Shown here piece by piece: positions 51,587-61,220 of a stretch of 64,000 nucleotides of DNA. The notes under the pieces were generated by a model. That model saw only the letters and a program-made list of their open reading frames with translations. It made no database searches and was not told where the DNA came from. The stretch's first letter is position 1. Every line of letters starts with the position of its first letter. Source of the DNA: Phycisphaerales bacterium (GTDB lineage Bacteria; Planctomycetota; Phycisphaerae; Phycisphaerales; SM1A02); assembly GCA_009691725.1 (NCBI GenBank), contig SIAP01000009.1, positions 21,354 to 85,353 of the forward strand. Reading direction: 5' to 3'. A program made the position numbers and the translations under genes.

Positions 51587-51590
51587 TGGG

Positions 51591-51624
51591 CTGGCAGTCG
51601 CTCTGGCAGTCGCTCTGGCATTCG
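51591..51624. repeat. Short 12-bp tandem repeat
   Basis: CTGGCAGTCGCT twice plus a partial third copy, just after the broken zinc-ribbon gene. Confidence 0.85.
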
Positions 51625-51657
51625 CACGCCGCGCCGCTGTCCTGCTTGCGCCCCGCC

Positions 51658-52368
51658 CTAATTCCAACTCACGCCACGCGGAGTTTCTCTTCCCAATTGT
51701 TGCTCTGCCTTGGCAATGAATCGATCAGTCTTGTGGAGGTCAGTCCAAATGAGCTTTGCCCGTTCGTAGCCATCGCTCTGCGAGAGAATCTGATATCGCA
51801 ACTCCTCGTCTTTCACCAATGCGAATGCGACGAGTTCGAGTGCTGCCTGATGCGAGAGTTCCTTACGTTCGATCCACGCCAGCACTGCCTGCGCACTCTG
51901 CATGCGTTGAAACCGCAGACCCGACAGCAGCGTGCGCAGCTCGGCGCGCATCGCACCCAAACGAGGAACGCGCGCTCCAGGATTCTCCAGCGGTCGCAAG
52001 ATTGCTTGCCGATAGAGCCGAGGCGCCACAGGCTCCTCTAAACGCTCGATGCACGCGCGGCAGAGTCCCTGCAGAACCAAGTGAAAGCACCCATCGTCGT
52101 GCTCGTGATGGCGCAAAATGTGCGCAACGCAGACGGCGCGGCGCAGTGGCGGAGAGTGCTGCGTTGGATTGGCATCCGGAAGGATTGATGCGATCGCAAT
52201 CGGGCGCATCGCACCGCTCTCATTCTCACCCACCGCATGGCGAATCATCTGCCGATACCTCGGCTCAAAAACATGCAACGGCATCGCAGTATGGGGCAGC
52301 AGCACGACGCCCGGCAGCGGGAAGAGCGCCACAGGTTGTGCAAAGTTGATCGAAATCATTTCCGCCAT
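51658..52368 (-). CDS. Lon-protease N-domain (LON substrate-binding) protein
   Basis: A 236-residue cytoplasmic protein consisting of a free-standing LON substrate-binding domain: VALFPLPGVVLLPHTAMPLHVFEPRYRQM (about 12-40, read in parts), then a GRACI-like strand LQGLCRACI and a helical second half. There is no ATPase or protease domain. Such stand-alone proteins are widespread and their role is unsettled. A TAGGAT lies 8 bases before the ATG. Confidence 0.87.
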   Translation of the reverse strand: MAEMISINFAQPVALFPLPGVVLLPHTAMPLHVFEPRYRQMIRHAVGENESGAMRPIAIASILPDANPTQHSPPLRRAVCVAHILRHHEHDDGCFHLVLQGLCRACIERLEEPVAPRLYRQAILRPLENPGARVPRLGAMRAELRTLLSGLRFQRMQSAQAVLAWIERKELSHQAALELVAFALVKDEELRYQILSQSDGYERAKLIWTDLHKTDRFIAKAEQQLGRETPRGVSWN

Positions 52369-52376
52369 CGCTGCTG

Positions 52377-52392
52377 ATCCTATTCATATCCT
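52377..52392. promoter_or_regulatory. Close divergent -10 candidates
   Basis: The minus strand has TAGGAT (52377-52382), 8 bases from the Lon-domain ATG. The plus strand has TATCCT (52387-52392), 9 bases from the ATG at 52402. The two hexamers are 4 bases apart. Confidence 0.4.
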
Positions 52393-52401
52393 TGGCAGCG
52401 C

Positions 52402-52974
52402 ATGAACATTTTTGCTCAACATCCGTGGATCATTGGACTCTCTCTCGGGTCTGCGACCGCTGTGTGTTGTGTCGTGGGTCTGCGCAGGAGTTCGAAGCCG
52501 CTGCTCCTGTGCGCTGCCGCGCTGGCGATCACGCTCATTGCGATGATTGCCATCGCGTGGACCTCAGTCACTCCAGCCGACCACGGACGACTCGTCATCG
52601 AGCGACTCGTCGCAGCAGCAGTCACAGGCGATTCGCAAGCGGCGAAGGCATGTTTCTCGCGCATCGCGACGATTCACATGGGTGCGCCCGAACATCCCGG
52701 CGAGGATCGATCGCGCATCGACCGCGCCTTCGATTCATTTCAGACGCGCCACAGGATTGAATCCAATGACATCGGATCGTTGCACGCAGAGACGACCGAC
52801 GAGAATGCTGCGACCGTCTTCCTGTCCTGCCGCACGCAGACCGCCGCCACCTACGGCGCAGTCCCGACGCGCTGGCAGTTTGAAATCGTCATGGAAGCGG
52901 ATGGCGTGTGGCGCATCATGCGCATCACCTGGCGCAGCGTTGGCGGGGACAAGCCATCGCTGTCGATGCTCTGA
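52402..52974 (+). CDS. Membrane-anchored protein, possibly NTF2-like
   Basis: A 190-residue protein with two N-terminal hydrophobic helices (about 8-28 and 33-53) and a soluble C-terminal domain. That domain (RLVAAAVTGDSQAAKACFSRI, RWQFEIVMEADGVWRIMRITW, read in parts) has the helix-then-sheet layout of SnoaL/NTF2-like domains. I do not recognise the family. It converges with moxR, three bases apart at the 3' ends. Confidence 0.6.
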   Translation: MNIFAQHPWIIGLSLGSATAVCCVVGLRRSSKPLLLCAAALAITLIAMIAIAWTSVTPADHGRLVIERLVAAAVTGDSQAAKACFSRIATIHMGAPEHPGEDRSRIDRAFDSFQTRHRIESNDIGSLHAETTDENAATVFLSCRTQTAATYGAVPTRWQFEIVMEADGVWRIMRITWRSVGGDKPSLSML

Positions 52975-52977
52975 CAT

Positions 52978-53913
52978 TCACACGGGGTGTGGCAACCGCG
53001 CAATCAACTCGTCCAGAATCTGGGCGACGTTCGCTCTGCGATCCACGCCTCCCGTATCCCGTGCCACCACACGATGCGCGCACACTGCTGTGATGTTTTC
53101 CAAGATGTCCTCGGGAATCACAAAGTCGCGCTCCGCGCACCGAGCTTTCGCACGAGCCGTCTGCGCAATAGCGAGTGCGCCGCGTGGACTCACTCCCAAC
53201 TGCAAGGCTGGATGGTGTCGCGTCGCGTGAGCGATCGCAATGATGAAGTCCACAAGCGATTGATCAATCCGCACTTGATCGACTTCGCGTTGCAAGTTCG
53301 CAACATCATCGCCGTCCATCACTGGCTGCATGGCGGCGAGCGCAGTCCGAGCTGGCTGCTGATAGATGATTCGAGACTCGTCCTCTGCTGCCGGATACCC
53401 AAGCCCAATCCGCATCAGGAAGCGATCAAGTTGATTCTCTGGCAGCAAGTACGTGCCCTCAAACTCATGTGGATTCTGCGTCGCGATGACCATGAATGGA
53501 TTGGGGAGTGCATGCACTTCACCCTCGGCGCTCACCGTGCCCTCCGCCATCGCTTCCAAGAGCGCGGACTGGGTGCGAGGAGTTGCACGATTGATTTCAT
53601 CCGCCAGCACGATGCTTGCAAAAACGGGACCTCGCCGAAAGGTCACATGACCAGTCTCGCGATCGAACATGCCGACGCCGGTGATGTCCGATGGCAAGAG
53701 GTCGGGGGTGCATTGAATGCGTCCAAAGGAGCAATGCACACTCCGAGCGAGCGCCTGCGCAAGCACCGTCTTGCCAACACCTGGAACATCTTCAATCAAA
53801 ACATGTCCGCGCGCGAGCAGGCAGACGATCATTCGATCGATCGCATCCCCATTCCCCATGTAGACCGAGGCGATGCTGCGCTTAAGCGCTTGGATCTTGC
53901 AGGCCGGTGCCAT
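52978..53913 (-). CDS. MoxR-family AAA+ ATPase
   Basis: A 311-residue ATPase thought to help fold or activate partner proteins, often of the DUF58/vWA type. Walker A EDVPGVGKTVLAQALA (about 37-52), the QCTPDLLPSDITG segment, Walker B VLADEINRATPRTQSALLEAM (read in parts) near 100, sensor 1 VIATQNP near 133, and the C-terminal lid with SPRGALAIAQTA. The ATG at 53913 follows TATCCT by 8 bases. DUF58 and TgpA are 24 kb away rather than adjacent. Confidence 0.92.
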   Translation of the reverse strand: MAPACKIQALKRSIASVYMGNGDAIDRMIVCLLARGHVLIEDVPGVGKTVLAQALARSVHCSFGRIQCTPDLLPSDITGVGMFDRETGHVTFRRGPVFASIVLADEINRATPRTQSALLEAMAEGTVSAEGEVHALPNPFMVIATQNPHEFEGTYLLPENQLDRFLMRIGLGYPAAEDESRIIYQQPARTALAAMQPVMDGDDVANLQREVDQVRIDQSLVDFIIAIAHATRHHPALQLGVSPRGALAIAQTARAKARCAERDFVIPEDILENITAVCAHRVVARDTGGVDRRANVAQILDELIARLPHPV

Positions 53914-53921
53914 GTCGATCG

Positions 53922-53931
53922 AGGATACGCT
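53922..53931. promoter_or_regulatory. Overlapping divergent -10 elements (moxR / zinc-ribbon gene)
   Basis: AGGATACGCT. The minus strand gives TATCCT, 8 bases before the moxR ATG. The plus strand gives TACGCT, 6 bases before the ATG at 53938. The central TA is shared, and the two start codons are only 24 bases apart. Confidence 0.55.
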
Positions 53932-53937
53932 CGATGC

Positions 53938-54855
53938 ATGCCCGACTCGAGGATCGCCGTCACCCATGAACTTCGCTGCATCGGCTGCAAGCACATGCTG
54001 CGCGGTCTGCCCGTGACGGCACAGTGCCCCGAGTGCGGCACGATGGTGATGCGCACGCTCGTCGAGACACTCGACATGCCATCGCAAGCGCTCGCACGGC
54101 CTCGCCACGCGCGACGGATCGCAAGCAGCATGCTGTTCATCGGCGGCGGGATTCTCTTGTGGACGGTCGGTGCGACTGCACCCGCGGCAAGTCGAGGCGT
54201 GATCGAATTGCTGACCCTGCGAACGGTTCCATTCGGTGCTTTTCCAGACCAGTTCGGCGCAGTGGTCTCATTGCTCGGCGCAATCTTGTTGACGATTGGA
54301 TCATCCGGATTGAGCCGACGCGACGATCGAGTTCTCTTGGAGGAGACAGGCACTGCGGGCAGATGGCTCTCGCTGGGGGTCGGCATCTGGTTCTTTGCAA
54401 GTGCGGTCAACGCACTGCTCGCATTCGTTGACCTGCGCGCACTGACTGGTCTCTCGGATGATGGCTCCGCATTCACAGCATTGGCGGTCGTCTTCCTCGG
54501 GGCATCCGTCGCGGCTTTGGGACTGCGAAGCTTTGTGACAGTGCTCGGGCGACGCTGCCGCCGCTACCGGCAGGCGTACCACGCTCGACAAGGAATTGAG
54601 GCGATGATCGCCGCAGGGGCAATCGCGCTTGTGGCATCTCTGGGCTCTGCGATTCTCCCCTCTCTAAGGTGGGAGGACACCGCGATGCTGGCGAATGTTA
54701 TTTCACTTATCGCAGGGGGACTCCTATTGATGGGTGCCGTCTACCTCATGGTCAATATCATGTGGATCTACCGGATCCTCTCGAACCCGCCGCCCCATTT
54801 AGAAGATGTGATTGTCATTCCTGGCGATCCCAGGCCTGGTGAGTCTTCAAACTGA
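53938..54855 (+). CDS. Zinc-ribbon integral membrane protein
   Basis: A 305-residue protein. An N-terminal zinc ribbon (LRCIGCKHMLRGLP...CPECGTMV, about 12-36) precedes five or six transmembrane helices. This CxxC-LRGLP-CPECG plus membrane layout is frequent in Phycisphaerae-like genomes; the function is unknown. The open frame extends far upstream, antisense to moxR, but the ATG at 53938 with TACGCT 6 bases upstream is the clear start. It is a possible paralog of the broken gene at 51043. Confidence 0.75.
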   Translation: MPDSRIAVTHELRCIGCKHMLRGLPVTAQCPECGTMVMRTLVETLDMPSQALARPRHARRIASSMLFIGGGILLWTVGATAPAASRGVIELLTLRTVPFGAFPDQFGAVVSLLGAILLTIGSSGLSRRDDRVLLEETGTAGRWLSLGVGIWFFASAVNALLAFVDLRALTGLSDDGSAFTALAVVFLGASVAALGLRSFVTVLGRRCRRYRQAYHARQGIEAMIAAGAIALVASLGSAILPSLRWEDTAMLANVISLIAGGLLLMGAVYLMVNIMWIYRILSNPPPHLEDVIVIPGDPRPGESSN

Positions 54856-54926
54856 CCCGCTCGACCCTGCGCCGCCCTTCGCATGGTCCCATCGCCGTCT
54901 GCGCCGCCATCGGTCCCCCTGCCTCT

Positions 54927-54957
54927 TTGGCATATTTGCCAATCGCTTGACGATTGG
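54927..54957. promoter_or_regulatory. Two mutually exclusive inverted repeats upstream of groEL1
   Basis: TTGGCA-N4-TGCCAA (54927-54942) and CCAATCG-N5-CGATTGG (54939-54957) share the bases CCAA at 54939-54942, so only one of the two hairpins can form in RNA at a time. As DNA, they are two overlapping operator-like palindromes. Neither is the CIRCE element. Confidence 0.55.
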
Positions 54958-55001
54958 GAGGTAACTGAGCGCGCTTTCTGGATCAGACACCGTGGCATGG
55001 G

Positions 55002-55044
55002 CTTTGCTCTTGGGGGCGAGCTCGTTTCGTAACAAAGAGCAAAG
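55002..55044 (+). promoter_or_regulatory. 10-bp inverted repeat in the groEL1 leader
   Basis: CTTTGCTCTT (55002-55011) and AAGAGCAAAG (55035-55044) pair perfectly around a 23-base loop, ending 27 bases before the groEL1 ATG and just before the GGAG ribosome binding site. Candidate RNA thermometer, stabiliser or operator. Confidence 0.5.
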
Positions 55045-55071
55045 ATCTGAACCCCAACGCTGGAGAACACT

Positions 55072-56760
<1,689 letters not shown>

Positions 56761-56829
56761 ACCAGCGCATTTCACATTCACAAGCACTTTTCAAATTCAC
56801 TTTTACTTTCAACACACGGAGATTCACAC

Positions 56830-57123
56830 ATGAGTACTGTTCGACCACTCGAAGATCGCATCGTCGTCAAGCCACTTGATGCACAGACCAAGACCTCATC
56901 TGGCATTTTCTTGCCAGAGTCCGCGAAGGAAAAACCAATGCAGGGCAAGGTCGTTTCTGTTGGGCCAGGCAAGCTGCTCGACAGCGGATCGCGTCTCGCC
57001 CCAACTGTCAAGAAGGGCGACACGGTTGTCTATGGCAAATATTCAGGCACTGAAATCGAAATCAAGAATGTGACCCATCTCATCATTCGCGAGAGCGAAC
57101 TGCTCGGCGTCATTGATGGTTGA
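56830..57123 (+). CDS. groES: Co-chaperonin GroES
   Basis: A 97-residue lid of the chaperonin. VRPLEDRIVVKPLD at the N-terminus, the mobile loop TKTSSGIFLPESAKEKP (about 20-36), GKVVSVGPGK, and the KKGDTVVYGKYSGTEI block are all typical. It lies between two groEL genes, downstream of the first, which is the reverse of the common groES-groEL order. Confidence 0.97.
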   Translation: MSTVRPLEDRIVVKPLDAQTKTSSGIFLPESAKEKPMQGKVVSVGPGKLLDSGSRLAPTVKKGDTVVYGKYSGTEIEIKNVTHLIIRESELLGVIDG

Positions 57124-57162
57124 GTGCGGCTCGTCCACACTCCAATTCACCTCTCGCAATCC

Positions 57163-57192
57163 ACTCACCGACCAAACACTCACCGACCAAAC
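57163..57192. repeat. Two tandem 15-bp units before groEL2
   Basis: ACTCACCGACCAAAC twice, followed by ACTCAC, in the groES-groEL2 spacer. Confidence 0.9.
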
Positions 57193-57212
57193 ACTCACAG
57201 AGGAGTTTCCAC

Positions 57213-58826
57213 ATGTCCAGTAAGCAAATGAAGTTTTCCACCGCCGCACACGCTGAACTCAAGCGCGGCGTCGATCAGATCGCCACTGCAGTCGCAGTCA
57301 CGATGGGTCCAGCCGGACGCAATGTGATCATTCAGAAGTCTTTCGGCAACCCCTCTGTCACCAAGGACGGCGTGAGTGTGGCGAAGGAAGTCGAACTCGC
57401 AGAACCCTTCCAGAACATGGGCGCCAAACTGGTGCAACAGGTTGCGAAGAAGACAGCCGATGTCGCAGGTGATGGCACAACCGCCGCCACCGTTCTCGCA
57501 GCAGCCATCTTCAATGGCGGACTGAAGTTTGTCGCAAGTGGCGCCAACGCCGTCGCGATTCAGCGCGGCATCAATGCCGCGGCACAGGCCGCGGGTGAGG
57601 CGATTTCAAGCGCGTCGATCAAGTGCAAGGGCAAAGAGGACCTGTGCAAAGTCGCCACGGTCAGCGCGAACCATGACAGCGAGATCGGCGAACTGATCGC
57701 AGAAGCCATCCACAAGGTTGGCGCAACTGGCGTGGTCGAGATTGAAGAGGGCAAGACCGCAGACACCACGCTCGATTACGTCGAGGGGATGTGCTTCGAT
57801 AAGGGATATCTCTCTCCATACTTCATGACGGACCCGAAGAAGGCCGAGTGCGTCCTCGAAAATGCGTTCGTGCTGATCTACGAAAAGAAGATTTCCAATC
57901 TCGTTGACTTCCTTCCCCTGCTCAACAAGATCGCAACGGCTGCAAAGCCACTGCTCGTCATCGCAGAAGAAGTTGAAAACGAAGCACTTGCGGCGCTCGT
58001 TGTTAATCGCCTCCGTGGCGTGCTGCAGATTTGTGCGGTCAAGGCACCGGGATTTGGAGATCGACGAAAGGCAATGCTTGGCGACATCGCCACGCTCACG
58101 GGTGGCGTGTTCTTCGCAGAAGACATTGGTCGCAATCTCGCTGATGTCGAACTCTCGGAACTTGGCACCGCGCGCCGCGTGGTGATCACCAAGGATGAGT
58201 GCACCATCATCGAAGGCTCTGGTAAGAAGGGCGCAATCGCAGATCGCGTGTCGCAGATTCGCGCACAGCACGACAAGTCGACCTCCGACTATGACCGTGA
58301 GAAGTTCAATGAACGACTTGCCAAGTTGACCGGCGGCGTGGCCATCGTCCATGTTGGCGGCGCAACTGAAATCGCCATGAAGGAGAAGAAGGATCGCGTC
58401 GATGATGCACTCCACGCCACGCGTGCTGCTGCAAAGGAGGGCTATGTCGCCGGTGGTGGCGTTGCATACCTGCGTGCGATCGCCGCCGTCAATACTGCTC
58501 GCAAGAGTGCGGTCGGTGACGAAGTCTTTGGCTATGACATCGTCGCTGAAGCGCTTCGCCAACCATGCTGGCGGATCGCCACGAACTACGGCATCGACGG
58601 CGATGTTGTGGTCGAGAAGGTGCTCGAAGGCAAGGGCGCATTCGGATTCAACGCATCATCTGGCGAGTACCAGGATCTCATCAAGGCAGGGATCATCGAT
58701 CCTGCACTGGTCGCGAAGACAGCCATCGACAACGCTGCGAGCATCGCAGGTTTGATGTTGACCACCGATGTCTTGGTCACCGAGTTGAAGGACGAGACCG
58801 CTCCAACCGAAGGGGCGATCTGCTGA
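57213..58826 (+). CDS. groEL2: Chaperonin GroEL, paralog 2 (no GGM tail)
   Basis: A 537-residue chaperonin subunit. GDGTTAATVLAAAIF carries the ATPase Asp, and the apical motif is the canonical GYLSPYFMTD with FLPLL and LVVNRLRG, so the substrate and GroES contact residues are conserved. The C-terminus ends TELKDETAPTEGAIC with no GGM repeat. The sequence differs clearly from GroEL1 along its length, so the duplication is old. AGAGGAG lies 8 bases before the ATG. A strong terminator follows. Confidence 0.97.
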   Translation: MSSKQMKFSTAAHAELKRGVDQIATAVAVTMGPAGRNVIIQKSFGNPSVTKDGVSVAKEVELAEPFQNMGAKLVQQVAKKTADVAGDGTTAATVLAAAIFNGGLKFVASGANAVAIQRGINAAAQAAGEAISSASIKCKGKEDLCKVATVSANHDSEIGELIAEAIHKVGATGVVEIEEGKTADTTLDYVEGMCFDKGYLSPYFMTDPKKAECVLENAFVLIYEKKISNLVDFLPLLNKIATAAKPLLVIAEEVENEALAALVVNRLRGVLQICAVKAPGFGDRRKAMLGDIATLTGGVFFAEDIGRNLADVELSELGTARRVVITKDECTIIEGSGKKGAIADRVSQIRAQHDKSTSDYDREKFNERLAKLTGGVAIVHVGGATEIAMKEKKDRVDDALHATRAAAKEGYVAGGGVAYLRAIAAVNTARKSAVGDEVFGYDIVAEALRQPCWRIATNYGIDGDVVVEKVLEGKGAFGFNASSGEYQDLIKAGIIDPALVAKTAIDNAASIAGLMLTTDVLVTELKDETAPTEGAIC

Positions 58827-58843
58827 TTGAGTCGCACATAAAG

Positions 58844-58888
58844 CGGAGGATCGAAGTCGACCCCACGGTTCTTCGATCCTCCGTTTTT
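58844..58888 (+). terminator. Rho-independent terminator after groEL2
   Basis: CGGAGGATCGAA (58844-58855) pairs perfectly with TTCGATCCTCCG (58872-58883), followed by TTTTT. It separates the groEL1-groES-groEL2 transcript from dnaJ. Confidence 0.92.
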
Positions 58889-58944
58889 CTTTCATGCGCA
58901 TTTTTCGCTGACTTCTTTCCCGGATTCGCACCTGAGATCTGACC

Positions 58945-60102
58945 ATGGCTGTCGAACGCGACTACTACGAAATCCTGTCCGTGGAACGGACGGCGAGTGG
59001 TGAGGAGATCAAGCGCGCCTACCGACGGATGGCGATGAAGTGGCATCCCGATCGGAACCCAGGGGATGCGAAGGCTGAAACTGAATTCAAAGTTTGCGCA
59101 GAGGCATACGAAGTTCTCTCCGACACCGAACGCAAGGCACTCTACGACCAGTATGGGCACGCGGGCCTGCGGCAGACACCGGGTCATGACTTCACGCGGA
59201 TGCGACCCGATGATATTTTTTCGATCTTCAATGACATCTTCGGCGGCGGCGGTGGTGGAGGAGCTCGTGGCGGGCGGCGTGGACCAGTTCGCGGATACGA
59301 CTTGGAAACAACCGTCGAAATCGATTTGATTGATGTTCTCAAGGGGAAGGATGTTGATGTCGCCTTCAGCCGGCGTGATGTCTGCAGCTCATGCGAAGGA
59401 TCCGGCGCGAAGGCTGGAACGAAACCCATCAAGTGCCCAACGTGCGCTGGCACCGGTCAAGTTGCGCAAGCGGGACTCGGCGGAATGTTTCGCATGGTGA
59501 CGACTTGCCCAAATTGTCGCGGTCGCTGTCAGGTCATCACAGAATTCTGCCAAGAGTGCCGAGGGGCGGCCCGCGTTCCAAAGCGACGCAATCTCGTGGT
59601 GAAGATTCCGGTTGGAATCGAACATGGTCAGGTCATTCGTGTTTCGGGTGAGGGCGAACCACCGCCGCCTGACGCAGACGCTGCTGGCAAGGGACCGCGT
59701 GGTGATCTGCATGTCGTCATCGTTGTGCACGAACACGAAACCTTTGAACGCATCGAAGATGACTTGGCCAGAACGCGCGAGATTTCCTTTTCGCTTGCGG
59801 CGCTGGGAGGCATGACGGCGGTGGAGACGCTGGAGGGCACGCGAACGCTCGATATTCCCCGAGGAACCCATCACGGCGAGATCTTGACCATTGAAGGGGC
59901 TGGACTGCCGACCCTTCGTTCGCCAACGACTCGCGGCGATTTGCGCGTCGCAGTGGTGATTCGCGTTCCAAATAAGCTCACCGGAGCGCAGCGCGAGTTG
60001 TTGGAACAGTTTGCGAAGACTGAAAACAATCCCGACGAGGAGTTACGCCCAGCTGGAAAGGGTGTTTGGAAGAAGATCAAGGACACGATTTCAGGCAGTT
60101 GA
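58945..60102 (+). CDS. dnaJ: Chaperone DnaJ
   Basis: A 385-residue type I J-protein that stimulates DnaK. J domain (about 1-70) with HPDRNPGD, a short Gly-rich region (FNDIFGGGGGGGARGG), and a zinc domain with four CxxC pairs: CSSCEGSG, CPTCAGTG, CPNCRGRC and CQECRGAA. The last two have lost the final Gly of the usual CxxCxGxG motif. The substrate-binding C-terminal domains follow. dnaK is not in the window. grpE follows after 12 bases. Confidence 0.95.
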   Translation: MAVERDYYEILSVERTASGEEIKRAYRRMAMKWHPDRNPGDAKAETEFKVCAEAYEVLSDTERKALYDQYGHAGLRQTPGHDFTRMRPDDIFSIFNDIFGGGGGGGARGGRRGPVRGYDLETTVEIDLIDVLKGKDVDVAFSRRDVCSSCEGSGAKAGTKPIKCPTCAGTGQVAQAGLGGMFRMVTTCPNCRGRCQVITEFCQECRGAARVPKRRNLVVKIPVGIEHGQVIRVSGEGEPPPPDADAAGKGPRGDLHVVIVVHEHETFERIEDDLARTREISFSLAALGGMTAVETLEGTRTLDIPRGTHHGEILTIEGAGLPTLRSPTTRGDLRVAVVIRVPNKLTGAQRELLEQFAKTENNPDEELRPAGKGVWKKIKDTISGS

Positions 60103-60114
60103 GAGTTGAGGAAC

Positions 60115-60681
60115 ATGATGATGACTGAACCAACGAAACCGCTCTCTGACGAACCCGCTGTATGCGACCCCGGTTGTACCCCCGGTTGCACCCCCGGCGA
60201 GACCACGGCCGACGAGATGTCGCCACTGGCAGAGTTACAGAAGCAGGTCGAGGAAAAACAACAGGCATACCTGCGCGTGCTGGCAGACTTTCAGAATTTT
60301 CAGCGGCGATCTCGCGAGAATGAAATGCGCGCACGAGATCACGGGGTGAGTCATGTTGCGCGAGCGATCATCCCCGTGCTCGAACATGTGGACTTGGCGC
60401 TCGGGCATGACCTGCGCGCACTGCCTGCAGACACGTTGGCGGACTCAGTCGGTCTCTTGCGAAGCGAACTCTTGAAGGCGCTCAATCAATGCGGCATCGA
60501 ACGCATCGAGCCGGCTGTCGGCGCAGAGTTCGATCCAAACTTCCATGAAGCTGTGATGCAGATACCCGTCGATGGCGTCTCAGGTGGTCATGTTGCGCAG
60601 TGCATGCAAGCTGGATATCGCTTTGGAGAAGTGCCGCTGCGTAGCGCCAAGGTCGCGGTTACTCCCAAGTCGGATTCTTGA
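60115..60681 (+). CDS. grpE: Nucleotide exchange factor GrpE
   Basis: A 188-residue exchange factor for DnaK. The long helix (ELQKQVEEKQQAYLRVLADFQNFQRRSRENE, read in parts) is followed by the beta-domain with FDPNFHEAVMQIPVDGV and GYRFGEVPLRSAKVAV. The acidic N-terminus holds a small CDPGCTPGCTPGE repeat. Three ATG codons in a row follow GAGG; the second or third may be the actual start. Confidence 0.94.
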   Translation: MMMTEPTKPLSDEPAVCDPGCTPGCTPGETTADEMSPLAELQKQVEEKQQAYLRVLADFQNFQRRSRENEMRARDHGVSHVARAIIPVLEHVDLALGHDLRALPADTLADSVGLLRSELLKALNQCGIERIEPAVGAEFDPNFHEAVMQIPVDGVSGGHVAQCMQAGYRFGEVPLRSAKVAVTPKSDS

Positions 60682-60683
60682 GA

Positions 60684-61220
60684 ATGCCAACATACGAATA
60701 TGTCTGTCGCGCTTGCCGACACGAGTTTGAGCGATTCCAACCCATCACGGCCGAGGCGATCAAGCTCTGCCCCAAATGCAAACGACGGCGCGTGGAGCGC
60801 AAGATCGGCATCGGTGCGGGAGTGCTCTTCAAGGGCGGCGGTTTCTACGAGACGGACTATCGCAGCGAGTCGTATCGCAAGTCAGAAGATGCGGAGAAGA
60901 AGGAGTCAGAGAAGAAACCAGTTGAGAGTGCGAAGGCAACCGCCGGAATCACAGATGGCTCGAATGCCCCGACAGGCAGGAATGCGGAACCTTCTGCAGC
61001 GAAGCCAACGGACACCTCCCACTCGAAGGCTGCGCCAACAGCGCCAATATCCCCAACAGACACGACGACGAAGGACGCAATCAAGCCTTCTCCGGTCAAT
61101 CAAGAAAAGAAGTCCGCTCGCGAAGGTCGCGGGTTTGGAAATCTCAAACAATCGGCTGCGCCACGGGCGAAGCCACCACGCCGTGCATCGAAGCCGGCCC
61201 GAAAGAACACCCACACATGA
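60684..61220 (+). CDS. FmdB-type zinc-ribbon protein with long disordered tail
   Basis: A 178-residue protein. The first 55 residues are the FmdB/CxxC regulatory zinc ribbon (MPTYEYVCRACRHEFERFQ...CPKCKRRRVERKIG) with GAGVLFKGGGFYETDY. The rest is Lys/Ala/Thr/Ser-rich and probably disordered. It follows grpE by two bases and overlaps rnr by four, so all are co-translated. FmdB proteins are putative regulators of uncertain role, often near chaperone or RNase R genes in this type of genome. Confidence 0.88.
   Translation: MPTYEYVCRACRHEFERFQPITAEAIKLCPKCKRRRVERKIGIGAGVLFKGGGFYETDYRSESYRKSEDAEKKESEKKPVESAKATAGITDGSNAPTGRNAEPSAAKPTDTSHSKAAPTAPISPTDTTTKDAIKPSPVNQEKKSAREGRGFGNLKQSAAPRAKPPRRASKPARKNTHT

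Noticed and set aside
52987..53937. N-terminal extension of the zinc-ribbon membrane protein
   Set aside because: The open frame upstream of 53938 is antisense to moxR; the promoter hexamer and the zinc ribbon place the start at 53938.
54856..55071. CIRCE (HrcA) operator before groEL1
   Set aside because: The TTAGCACTC/GAGTGCTAA sequence is absent; the repeats present have different sequences.
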